A stretch of DNA of 64,000 nt. Source: Mytilus californianus. Lineage: Eukaryota > Mollusca > Bivalvia > Mytilida > Mytilidae. Below, one piece after another: positions 10,389-22,426 of the stretch. The stretch covers positions 10,648,348 through 10,712,347 of the forward strand of contig NW_026262668.1 in NCBI RefSeq assembly GCF_021869535.1. The letters are read 5' to 3'. Below the pieces are notes generated by a model, which saw only the letters and a list, made by a program, of their open reading frames with translations, did no database searches and was not told the DNA's origin. A program made the translations under genes and the position numbers. Each line of letters begins with the position of its first letter. The first letter of the stretch is position 1.

Positions 10389-12860
10389 ATATATAGCTAC
10401 AGGCTCAAAAATAAGGGTTTTTTTCACAAAATTTCTATATATTTATAAGGGTTGTTTCCTCTAAATAACATGTATGAAGAAACATGTTCCTGGCCCTAGT
10501 ACATTTTTACTGGCCTGTCAAGTGCAAACAGGCTTGATATTGATTGTGAAAGCTGACTTTAGCTATAGTTATATGTACATGTATATGCACATGTTACACC
10601 ACACATGTTCTTTTTCAGTAAAATTTGTTTCGCAAAGTTACAATCATTGTGTAATATAAATACATGTAGCAAAACTTGTACACAATTGATTTACCTTAAA
10701 GTTACAGATACATATAATCTTTGTGATAAATGAGACGGGCTTCATATTACATTGAGTTTATAGATACAAATTGTATCATGCATAAGGCATATATACATTG
10801 TACATGTACACATGTACAAAAATGATGTATAATACATGTACATATTACATATTAAAAATGACATATTTGCCACTTTCACTTAATATTTGAATTTTCCATA
10901 CATGTTATACATTTTTTACATACATATATGCATGTATTTGTAACTGTCTCAAAAGCCAGCCAAGGTAAAAATGTACATTGTAATATTGTATATGACTATG
11001 AGAAAATATGAATGAGTTTTTGAACAAGTATTGATTTAAAAACTGATCATTTGGTTATTGCCTTCAATGTTTTCATTATATCATTGAGCAGTTTAACATT
11101 TATTCTTCTGGAAGTATTCAGATAAAAACTGTTCATATAGATTTCGATCAGAACTATTTAACAATTGGTAAAAGAAATTTATTGGAAAAACTTTAGATTG
11201 ACACTGCACACTGAAAATCTATAATTTGAATTTTGAAAGCCTATACAATTTTTGTTTTCACCTTTAAAGATTCTCAAATTTCTTAAATAGCATGTATAAT
11301 AAAAGAAAGGTAAACATGGTAAAGAAAATTGACAAGTTTATCCATTTAAAAAGTAAAATTTGATGTGGATATCTGATAAAAAGCAAGAACACCCTCTGTC
11401 AGATGTCATTGTTACCAATTACAGAATAACTTTTCTTTCTTTTTCAAATTGGTTAATTTCATGCCCCTGAAAAATCTTACTAGACATTTACATAGATTAA
11501 AAGTTCTTTATCTAAAAAATTCTTGTACATTTATATCTTTATATTTAAAACATAAACATATGCATAAGTTTCAGACACTTAATTTGCCTATTATCAAAGT
11601 TCCTAGCATGATTTTACTCCATGTAATGTCAAAGGGAATACCAAGATAAATGAATAAATCAGAGCAATTACAAAATGTATAAATATGTCATGTATACAGG
11701 CCATTCATTAGGAGGCGGTACCCGGTACTTTTACCCTCCTAAGCTATTGACAAGTACCTCCTAAATGTAGGAATTTTTATATAAAGTATTCATGGAATAA
11801 AATGAAAAGTACCACCTACAAATGGGGAAAGTACCAGTCAACATGAAAGATAATGAAACCCCTGTGTATAAGAGTTTTCTGAGAGAAAAAAAACTTGGCA
11901 GTGACTATTCTATTTTTACCAAAATATAGATACAGGTGATTTATTAACAATTAACTTGATTAATATTTTTTAAATATCTTGCTCAATGTATTTTATTTCA
12001 AACTTCCTTAAAAGAATGGAACATTTGTTGTTTTTTTCTTTGCAAAGATGTAGTCATTTTACATTGCATAATTGTTTAATGAATAATGAAATGAAAATGT
12101 GCCCACTTCATACAAATTGAATATTCAGGAAAATAAATGAAAAAGATCATTGAATAAAGCATGAGTTGTATTTAATCCAATTTTTTTTCCATACATACAA
12201 TGTACATATATACGTTCTTAATCATACATTGTAATAAAGCATTATGTTCAGTAATGACAAGCCTTTAAATAATTTTCACCTTGATCTATTTTTGATTTGA
12301 CAGTAAGAGTCCATTTCTCATCTATTTAATCAAATTCCCACACAAAAGAATCTTTAAGCAAATAAGAAGATTAAAAGCTTACTTCAGAATGCTTACAGTT
12401 GTGTGAAAATAAGAGTAGTTGAAAACTTTATGTGACATTCAAAGTGCACTTAGAAAAACCCTTTACATTTACAGGTAACACCAGGGAGAAACCTTTGAAT
12501 TGATAAATATATATATTTATTCAAAGAGACTCTTCAGGTGCAAATAATATTTTGATAAATATATTATATTTAAAAAACTAGTGATATAAACATGATAAAA
12601 TTTATAAATCACATATATATAATTACATACATTGGTGTATCTAGAACTCAAATAGAGCAAACAAAATCAAAAGTCTTAACTCTTTATATATATATACTTA
12701 TCAACATTAACACATAAATGAACATTTGTAAGTCATGACAGCTTGTATTAAAATCACTAGCGTTGACTATATATGTATATATAGCTAGTGTGCCATGCAT
12801 GTATTTGTTCATACAGAATATATAACTACTAGTAAATTTAAAGTACAAGTACATGTATAT
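10389..12860. other. Intron of gene A, no exon recognised
   Basis: AT-rich, with many TACATGTA and ACATGTACATGT palindromes around 10740-10860. No splice-flanked open frame was found. Confidence 0.5.
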
Positions 12861-12861
12861 T

Positions 12862-12985
12862 CAGAGGTTCTCTCCGAGCACTCTGGCTTCCTCCACGAAT
12901 AAGAATGAATAAAAAATTTCCACCACGAAATAGCACAATAGTGCTGAAAGCAGAAATTGAACATCTATCAATCAAGACATGTATA
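12862..12985 (+). repeat. Degenerate molluscan-type SINE 3' region
   Basis: It contains GTTCTCTCCGAGCACTCTGG, CTTCCTCCACGAATAAGAAT, CCACGAAATAGCAC, AGTGCTGAAAG, and a tail ending ATCTATCAATCAAG. This order is typical of tRNA-derived SINEs of molluscs as I know them. The tRNA-like head was not recognised. Confidence 0.5.
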
Positions 12986-15071
12986 TACATGTATAGTTAG
13001 AACATGCTCTTTTCCTTCATGTATAATGTTTGTTGCAGATATGGGATTTGTAAATTTAATGCCTTGGAGATTGTTGTAAAAATGCATCAGACAATTTTTT
13101 CCTTTATAATAATTGTAAGGATAGTTGTCTTCAGAAACCATTATCTAAAATATCTTGGGTAGTTTTTCTTCAGCATGTTAAAGTAAAGTGAATCCCTTCA
13201 GGTGACTGGGTAATATTTGAATTATCATTGATCATACAAATTATATTGTGTTTTACAGCTCACTACATTGTATCAATCAGTTAACAGAACTTTTAACATG
13301 TTTAAAAGTCAGGTTCTATTCTGTGCAACAAAGATTTTTTTCTGTGTTCAATTTGAGGTTTAATTTATATTATTAACAAAAGTATATAATATATATCACA
13401 GTAAAGCATCATCAGAAATGGGTTATTTTGGAGAGTTTAATTTGGATCATCACTTTCATCAAGAACACATAGAACATGATAAATTTCGTGAAGTGGAATT
13501 ATAACTATGAATTATGTATACTAGCTATATAGTCTGAATACCTTTTTGAGAAACCTCAAGTAGTCATAGTCAGAGGTAAATGTGTAGTAGTCTTTCCTGC
13601 TCCCATTTCAAACATCTGATTACATACATGTAACTCTTTATTTCCTCACGTTAACATGGTTAAGCAGGGATATTTAAAAAATTCTTGAAATAATCTCAAA
13701 CAGACATGACAGAAATATTCATTGATGCTAAATTCAATATAATTTTTACCAACAATTACTTTGAATTAAAATCAATTATCAATACAAGATTATAGCCATT
13801 AAATTTTATGTTTCTTCTATTGTAGGCATACAATCATTTATATTGTTAACGATTGTAAATTTGTAATTATCAACATGATCAAGGGTCTAGACTCTACTGA
13901 TGGACTTGTTACTTTGCAGGTGAATTAAATTGAAAAGAAAGCACTCTGGGTCGATCTACTTATATTATAAAATGAATTTTATACTTATGTAAACTGACAC
14001 CTTTTTTTCAAAATGACAATCTCTGTAGGAAGTTTTTAGTCCTGGTGTAATACATGCAGTTTCAAAAGTAGGGAGTCATGGAATTATCAAGGAATTAACT
14101 TCATATTTTGGCAGAGTCAGAGTGCACGCTATGTTCTTTTTCAAATTTTTCAAATAGCACCATGGGACTTAAAAAAGGATGGTTTTCCTAAAATCATAGC
14201 ACCACATTTCCAATATATTCTTTCACAAAATATATTCAGAAAGCATCATGTACCATTGAGCAATAAGAACCTGAGGGGAAAACTGGGCTGCACCAAATGC
14301 AAATTAGCTCTTCCTTCGTTGAAATTGTAAGGTGGGTGGTAGAGGAAAAGCAGATACCAGTTTTATCAACTAGTACTCTTCATACAATTTTCAATCTGGA
14401 ACCTTCAAACTTTTTTATCATATTTGTGGCAATACACACCTACACTTTACAAATGTTTTATGTGCAGGTTAAGTGAATTTTTCAAAAATTTCCAGATGAT
14501 GAAATGTAAGCAATTTTTAGCAGCATTTTTTATGGAGAGTACACATACATGATATATTTTGAATTTCAATAACTCTTCCTACAATTTTCATCCTAGAGGC
14601 TTTTAGCTCTCTAGAATATTTTTGAACACACAAGATAATCATTTTTGCAGATTTTCCAAAGGGTAAATTTAAAACCTAGACAGTTTCAATTTTAAGAGCA
14701 ACTACATGTATGATGGACAGGAACCATTTTCTTGACCATTATTTCTGTGTTGGCTAATTATAATATCTCCTGCCCAAAGACCATACATTTGGACTTTTTC
14801 CTTAGTTTTGCTAAATTTTATAAATCAGTAAACATGGTTACATTGGTACAATGTAAATACCAACTCATAAGCATTCAATATATATGCATTTGTATAGTAG
14901 TACAAACCAGTAAATATTTAACTTGACCATTTGATTCTTTGACCCATTTTTCTTCTTTTTGTTAAAGAGAGTCTTACAACATTTACATGTTAAAATTGTT
15001 AAAGTTAATAACAATTTTGAAGGAAACCTTCAGGTTGTTAGATATTAATAATCATTTAGAATTTCAATCCG
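12986..15071. other. Intron of gene A, no exon recognised
   Basis: Non-coding AT-rich sequence. The stretch 13900-14700 has a slightly more complex composition but no frame or clear repeat. Confidence 0.45.
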
Positions 15072-15757
15072 TTTAACGTGTTGCAGGGGGACATAGAAAT
15101 ACTGGCATCCGTTCATCTGTCTCTCCGATCTTGTTAGCGCTCTCACGTGTACAATTCTTACTAGATTTTTTAAAAATTTATATCATAGGTGTATATCAGC
15201 ATTGTCTCGGACAAATTCGAAAATCAGTGTTAATGAGCAAATTTAAAAGAGTTATGCCCTTTGAAAATATTAATTTAATGGAAAATTGCATTGTTATCAC
15301 TTTCATGTGTTCAATTCTTGCCAGATGTTTATGAAACTAAATATATCATAGGTTATTAATATCAGCAATGTTTTGGACAAGTTCAAAAATCAGTGCCGAT
15401 CAATTATTTTTAAAAGTGTTATGACCCTTGGAAATATTAATGGTATGAAAAATTGCATTGTACATTTAAGTGCTCTCATGTGTACAATTTTTGCGAGATT
15501 TTCAAACTAATTTACATGTATATCAAAGGTTTATATCAGCAATGTCTTGGACAATTTGGAAGTCAGTGGCAATCAAATATTTTTAAAAGAGTTATGCCCC
15601 TTGGAAATATTAATTATAACGGAAACTGCATTGCATTTGCTCTCAATTAAGCCATCATTTCTCTAAGATATAAAAATTTTAAAGAACAATAAAAAAAAGG
15701 TTTTTTCGTTTTGCCCTTGGACTGATAAAATATGTGCAACACGGGGGACATTGAAAC
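15072..15757 (+). repeat. Interspersed element, GCAGGGGGACAT-head family
   Basis: The head (AACGTGTTGCAGGGGGACAT, then ATCTGTCTCTCCG) is echoed by the tail (GTGCAACACGGGGGACATTG). Between them are about three units of roughly 165 bp carrying GTGTTCAATTCTTGCCAGAT-like and AGAGTTATGCCCCTTGGAAA-like motifs. The open frames inside are repeat artefacts. Confidence 0.55.
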
Positions 15758-17054
15758 TCTGTTCTTTTAAATGTTCTATTATATTTGTTAGGGTCAAATC
15801 TACATGTATATGTAGCCTCAAATCTGTGCCTCAAAACTACATGTACATGTTGTATTTACAAATCTACATGTCCTATTTCTTCTCAAAGTCATGCACTGTC
15901 CTGGATTGCATCACAAATACCAGCAATTGAATTTTTGTGAAATAATCTAAATCAATTTAATGGCAGACTAAAATACCATTTAAATGCTTCTGTTTAATAT
16001 TGTTTGAGCGCAAACATTATACTTTGATCTTAAAAAGATACCAGCGACGTGTATAAATGTACAATATTTAAAGCCTCCTGAAACTCTACCAATGGTGTTG
16101 ATTCATGTATGCTATCTCAGATCAAATCGGTATTTAATTTACCAAAGAGATTTCAGTTTATTTGAATTGTCACAGAGATAACCTGATTTCAAACGTTCTC
16201 AAAAGGTCATACATGTCAAGCACTTTACATTAAATCTGTTGTGTAAAAAAGTTGTTTTTCTGGATAATTGATACAAGTCCATGATCGATCATTTCAGTAC
16301 CAGTCTGACGTGACAAGGTGTTCGATTTCGATAGTTTGGATACTTTGTCAACATTTCTATTTACTTGTGAAATTGAATTATTAAGACTGTATTCAGTTCA
16401 TTATATAAATGTATATGAAATTGATAAGAAATTTAGTGTAAACATTATTTAAAAATTACCTTTAATCCTCTTCAAGCATGTGTATTTACATGAAAATTAC
16501 AATTTTTATATTAAATGGTAAATCAATAGGTTTATTGAAATTTGATGAATTAAAAATGATATGTAAATAAAATATTATTTTTATATAGATTTGGTAACAT
16601 TCCCTTTGAATAGGTTAAGCTTCTTTTCTCTGAATATTACTTTATTTTTTTATTTAGATCCTGGTGTCCTGTTTATTTGGCAAATGGAACTGAAATTATT
16701 TATTGAATAATTAAAGTTTATGATTTTTAGAATAGCACTAAATGGAAAAATTAATACAGACATGACAGATATATCCAGTAAAAATACATTTTGTATTGTA
16801 AGATCTTTTATATTATTGTAGTGGCAGTCAGAACACAAAAATGAGAACAACAAACATGTCTATTTCTGGGCATTATATATATAAGTATCCTTAAACTGTA
16901 GCTTCAAATGACATTTTCCCTATTATTAATGCCATAGATTGAGATTAAATTAAGGATGGCTCACATTGAGCATGCTTAGTGCATGTATGCTGCTAAATCA
17001 AAATTATGACTATGTACCGACCATGTTTAATCTGATGGTCATTTTTTCCTGCAG
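15758..17054. other. Intron of gene A, no exon recognised
   Basis: AT-rich with no supported feature. Confidence 0.45.
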
Positions 17055-17072
17055 CTCTTGGCGACTTCCACG
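17055..17072 (+). CDS. Candidate 18-nt microexon of gene A
   Basis: A strong acceptor (CATTTTTTCCTGCAG) and a strong donor (ACG|GTAAGA) enclose only 18 nt. Inserted between exons 8874-9808 and 22318-22426 it keeps phase 2 on both sides and adds six residues (S-W-R-L-P-R) with no stop. It is more GC-rich than its surroundings. Strength of both sites and frame neutrality are the evidence; no transcript is available. Confidence 0.4.
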
Positions 17073-18124
17073 GTAAGATATAATTGGCGAAGGAAGAAAC
17101 TCTTAACTTATTCTTACATCTAATGTTCTACTATATAGCTTGTAGTATATAAACCACAGCATGTTTCTCAGCTTTTTCTCTCACAAATGTGTATACAAGA
17201 TTCATGGGATTTATATAGCATTGTATAGATGGTGGTAGTGTCCCATGATTGTTGAGTTTTTGTGTATTGAGCAGTACATTGAGTAATGGGTATTTAATTC
17301 ATACAGTTTTATTTGTAGAGGTCAAGGTTCATATGTTATAATGAATTATAATCATTTAAGTTGGCATATATATATATATCTTATTTTAAATCTGGGCCAT
17401 AATGAATTGAATAGTGAGCCTAAAATTATGCAAGCTGTTACCTGTAGGTCTTGTGATGTAATCTCTTCCTGTTGGATTGTTATTTTTTTCCACCTTTTTT
17501 GTTCTTTAATTATGACTTCAAATTTTCTCACCTTTCTCCAGTTTTGTTGTTGTGATGGCATAAAGATAGGCATGCATGTGCTGCACAGTGCATGTAAGAT
17601 GCCTGCTATCATTTAAATGAAAAGACTTCCAAGGTAATGTCAGCATATTATATGTCATGAGATAGAATATTTCTCCTCTATTAGGAGCAGATAAATTTCA
17701 TGTAATGAAACCTTTTGAAAGGCTCATGTTTGACAGAGTTGTACTGTTTGTCAGGCAAGTCATACAGCAATGAAAGAAAAATAGCTTTCTTTTAATATTT
17801 TTGGAAATTTTATATTTGGTTATTTTTAGTGTTTGAATTTTTAATGTCTGATTTATGTTTAGAATGAATCTACAAAAGAGGTATAGTTTGTTTAGATGTA
17901 TGTTCAGTAGTTTGTGACTGTTTTGTAGTGAACATTGTTTGTCAGCAGGGCTAACACAAAGTTAATACTATTGACAATAATAACTCAATCAGATCAGACT
18001 AATAACCAATAGAATTGAATATAATTATTTGCAATACAATTTAGTTTCATTGTCTATAGGTCTTTTAAATGTTTCTTAGTCTAGCTCAAATACTTTCACA
18101 ATATTTTATAGCATTTAAACTATT
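17073..18124. other. Intron of gene A, no exon recognised
   Basis: Moderately AT-rich. An open frame exists on each strand around 17341-17616, but neither is flanked by good splice sites or looks like a protein. Confidence 0.4.
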
Positions 18125-19640
18125 AAAATGTTCCATAAAATTCAAAAAATTGTTCATAATGTACCTCACCAAATCTTTCATGGTGTAGTTCACAGATTCT
18201 TTCATAGTGTAGTTCATAAAATCTTCCATGGTTTAACTTTCAATCAGTTTCATAGTGTAGCTCACAAAATGTTTCATGGTGAAACTAACAAAATCTTTCA
18301 TGGTGTAATTAAAAAAATGTTTCATGGTGAAATTCATAAAATGTTTCATGGTGTAACTCAGATAGTTTAAGGCATATCTCATTGAATGTTTCATGGCGTT
18401 ACTGATAAAACGTTTCATAGTGTAACTCATTAAATATTTCATGGTTAAACTCATTAACTGTTTCATGGCGTAACTCATAAAATGTTTCATGGTGTAACTC
18501 ACATAGTTTCATGGTGTATCTCATTAAATGTTTCATGGTGTAACTCATTGAATGTTTCATGGTGTAACTCAGTCTCATTAAACGTTTCATGGTGTAACTC
18601 ATTAAATGTTTCATGGTGAAACTTGTAAAATGTTTCATGGTGAAACTCATTAAACATTTCATGGTGTAACTCATTAACTGTTTCATGATGTAACTCATTA
18701 AACGTTTCATGGTGTAACTCATTAACTGCTTCATGGTGTAACTCATTAACTGTTTCATCGTGTAACTCATTAAATGTTTAATGGTGTAACTCATAACTGT
18801 TTCATGGTGTAACTCATTAAATGTTTCATAGTGTAACTCACATAGTTTCATGGTGTAACTCATAAAATGTTTCATGATGTAACTCATTAAACATTTCATG
18901 GTGTAACTCATTAAATGTTTCATGGTGTAACTCATAACTGTTTCATTGTGTAACTCATTAAATGTTTCATTGTGTAACTCATTAAATGTTTCATTGTGTA
19001 ACTCACATAGTTTCATGGTGTAACTCATAAAATGTTTCATTGTGTAACTCATAAAATGTTTCATGGTGTAACTCATTAAAAGTTTCATGGTATAACTCAC
19101 ATAGGTTCATGGTGTAACTCATTAAACATTTGATGGTGTAACTCATTAATTGTTTCATGGTGTAAATCATTAACTGTTTCATGTTGTAACTCATTAAATG
19201 TTTAATGGTGTAACTCATAACTGTTTCATGGTGTAAGTCATTAAATGTTTCATGGTATAACTCACATAGTTTCATGGTGTAACTCATTAAACATTTCATG
19301 GTGTAACTCATTAAATGTTTTATGGTGTAACTCATAACTGTTTCATGGTGTAATTTATAAAAATGTTTCATGGTGTAACTCACATAGTTTCATGGTGTAA
19401 CTCATAAAATATTTCATGGTGTAACTCATTAAAAGTTCCATGGTGTAACTCATTAAACGTTTAATGGTGTGACTCATTAACTGTTTCATGATGTAACTCA
19501 TTAAATGTTTCATGGTGTAACTCATTAACTGTTCCATGGTGTATCTCATAAAATGTTTCATTGAGTAACTCATTAAATTTTTCATGGTGTTACTCATTAA
19601 ATGTTTCATGGAGTAACTCATAAAATGTTTCTCCAACACT
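18125..19640. repeat. 24-bp minisatellite, 1.5 kb
   Basis: Tandem variants of TTTCATGGTGTAACTCATTA plus four bases (mostly 24 bp, some longer or shorter) run for about 60 copies. The first 200 bp are more diverged. Because the period is a multiple of three, the minus strand stays open as repeated M-S-Y-T-M-K-H-F octapeptides, up to 233 codons. No splice or start context supports translation, so it is listed as a repeat only. Confidence 0.95.
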
Positions 19641-22317
19641 CAGGTGCCCCAGAAAGGATAGCAACTGTTCTTGTGCCACATGTGGCACCTATCGTATTGC
19701 TTACAAATACTTAAAAGAGTTTAAATATATTAAAGATTTCAAGCACCACAAACAAAATCAATGCACACATGCTGTTTTGTAATTACATGCTGAATTTCAT
19801 TTTTGAATTTGGTTACTTAGTTTGACATAATTCCATCAAAGTTGTTATCTTTGCTAATAACCTAGATTTGCTTTAATATCAGAAATTAATGTTAACCAGA
19901 CAAAAGTAGGTGATTTTGATACCATTTTGATTGCTCACTGGTTTAAGTGCATATAAGTTCATCTATGGAATACAAAATATTATGCAATCAATAATTTTTA
20001 TAAGTAACAACAAGAGTTAATTAATTCAGTAATAATATATTTCCTGATTTCATTTGATGAATATCATTTTTTCTTGGATAAATAAACCTCATTTGCTCTT
20101 AATTAAAGGTCATAAATTATTTGATCAAAAGATTTTTTTCCATGCTTAAAATTTACCTTCATGATGTTTCCTTTGATATGACTGGTTGCTATGCATTGTA
20201 CAGTAATATCCAATGCTTGTTAAGGTTAATATAACATTTTATCAGAGAATGCACAGTCATTCGAATTTCTATCCATAAATGATTAAAAAAAACATCTTAT
20301 CTTATATTGTTTAGTATTATGAGGGCCCCTATACTACACAAGTACAAAAATGTCTGTACAATGTTTTTTTTTTATGCCTCGCCAAGTGGTGCTTGTATTA
20401 AAGTTTACCCTTGTCTGTCTGTACGTCCGTATGTCCTAAAATTGCTTTCCATTTTTTAATTATTAATGGATAGAAATTCAAGTGGCTGTAGAGAATGTAA
20501 CTATAATCTGGAGACATACAATAAATTTAAAATGGTCCTTAAGACGCCACGCTTGCTGGCGAAACATGTCGACCAATAAAACGACTTATGCGGTAAAATT
20601 TGAGTGTTGTTGTCTTTCGTGTCGACATAATAAATTTAAATGTAGAATCAGCATATCTTCTAAGAAGCTATGTACATCTAAATGATAAAGTTCATGCAAG
20701 TTTAATTATTTGGTCCTCTTTATTTTTTGCACCAAAGTTGATTGATTTTAAGAACAAATTTCAAATACCCAGGTACTGCACTTTTAAGATGATATTAAAT
20801 TTGAACTATATGCACTTATAGAGACCAAATCAATATTATTTTATCGGTAAACGCTGCAAATAAAAATTTCCTCATTTTCTACATTAAGGTGGGACTTGAA
20901 TCAATTTTGTTAATGTTTAGTATGAAACATTATATATCTTTTTTAAGAAAATATATTTCCATAAATGATAATGTCACTACATTACAATATAACTGATTAT
21001 TTTCAGGCTTGAAAGTACAATAATGTTTGCAATTAAACATGGGTTACTTCCTTTGTAAAACAAGAATGCAATCTTAAAACAATTTTCTCCATATTTAATT
21101 AAACATAGATTTTCACAAGATCTCTATTCACGACCTTCCAGAATCAATTATTTACGTAAATGTTCATGAATAAAATATTTCTCACTGATAAAATCACCAA
21201 TTACATTGATTCTAAATAGCGATAAAAAAATATCTTCCGATTTTGTGTAAAGTATTTCTTGACCCTTGCTTTTTTTTTGTTTCGTAGATAAAAATCTCGG
21301 TGAGGTTGGTGATGATTTAAAATCAATTTCAGTGATGCAGTTACTGTCCTTCAAAATAAAGAAATTTTTATTTTAATTGTAAATAATAAAAGTTATGAAA
21401 GAAATATTATCCTTATATCAAAAGTTTGACGTCATTCATAGTTGATTCAATTATTCAGGATTAATAGCCATGGATTGTAGGCTATATAAATTGCACAAAC
21501 AAATCTATAGAATTTTCCTATTTATGGAAGTTTCAAGAACTGAAAGAAACTGACAAAAAGATGAAAAGATAATTTTTGTAACCATACTTTTCTTTTTGAT
21601 ACCATGTTTGAAATATTTTTTGGACCAATCTGATAGGAATCTCGTTGTAACTTCACATTTGAAGTTTTATGACAAAAAGTGATAATTTTAGCAATTTCAG
21701 GTGATTTTTGAAAACATATTTTCAAATATATATGAAAGCTAAAAATGTTTTAAAAACTTGACGAACTTGCTTCTTACTCATTATACAAAATGTTATATGA
21801 AAATAACTTCTCACCAAGCTATTCAAGAATAGCATCCCTTTCTATTACAATTTAACAAAGTAGTTTTCTTGCAGGAAAAAGTAGTTAGCTTTACAAAATG
21901 TCCTATTTTCTATGAATTTATTTCCTGGAATGATGGCATGGTGACATTTGAAACAATGACTTAATGCCAAAAGATTAAGGCATATGCTGTTACTTTAAAC
22001 CAGGTTATTTTTACAGATGCCTTTTCACGTTATGCCATTTTCAGTTATTTTTGTTTGTTTTGCATTCCTATTAGAGAAGATCTGTGTTTGACAAATTCAC
22101 AACACTTTATATTCACATTGTTTTTCTACTCAAGAAAATATATTGCTCACAGATATAAGTTTGTTTAAAGTATATTATGCTAAAGCTAACAGTACTTAAA
22201 AAATCTATATTTATATAAGATGAATCGCCAACTCCTGATTCATGTATAATGCCTATATATTCTCCAGAAAACCTAAATGCAATATTTAAAAAAAAACTAT
22301 CTTCTTTATTTTTTCAG
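19641..22317. other. Intron of gene A with a fragment of an element head
   Basis: Near 20363-20450 a T-tract is followed by ATGCCTCGCCAAGTGGTGCT and GTCTGTCTGTACGTCCGTAT. This is the head style of the interspersed elements described elsewhere in the window, but no tail was found. The rest is AT-rich with no exon. Confidence 0.45.
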
Positions 22318-22426
22318 CCAACAGGTTTCTCAGGGAAAGCCTAGTGGTGATGGTCTTTCTGTAGCTACAACTCAACAGAATTTACGTGCCTTAGATGCTT
22401 TAAGTTGTGTTGCAGCAGAGAAACAG
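22318..22426 (+). CDS. Gene A internal exon
   Basis: It lies between a strong acceptor (TTTATTTTTTCAG) and donor (AAACAG|GTCAGT). It reads Q-Q-V-S-Q-G-K-P-S-G-D-G, then a helical-looking NLRALDALSCVAAEKQ, with no stop. The first base completes a Val codon with the two bases left by the exon ending at 9808, and it ends on a codon boundary (phase 0). The exon is 109 nt, giving 348 codons with the preceding exon. The next exon is not unique, because three downstream acceptors share phase 0. Confidence 0.7.

Noticed and set aside
10740-10860. Cluster of ACATGTACATGT palindromes as a regulatory array
   Set aside because: The same palindrome is scattered over the whole window, so the cluster is not distinctive.
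17341-17616. Open frames on both strands
   Set aside because: No flanking splice sites and intron-like composition; neither reads as a known or coherent protein.
18399-19383. Long minus-strand open frames made of MSYTMKHF repeats
   Set aside because: They follow from a 24-bp tandem unit; no promoter, splice site or non-repeat coding sequence joins them.
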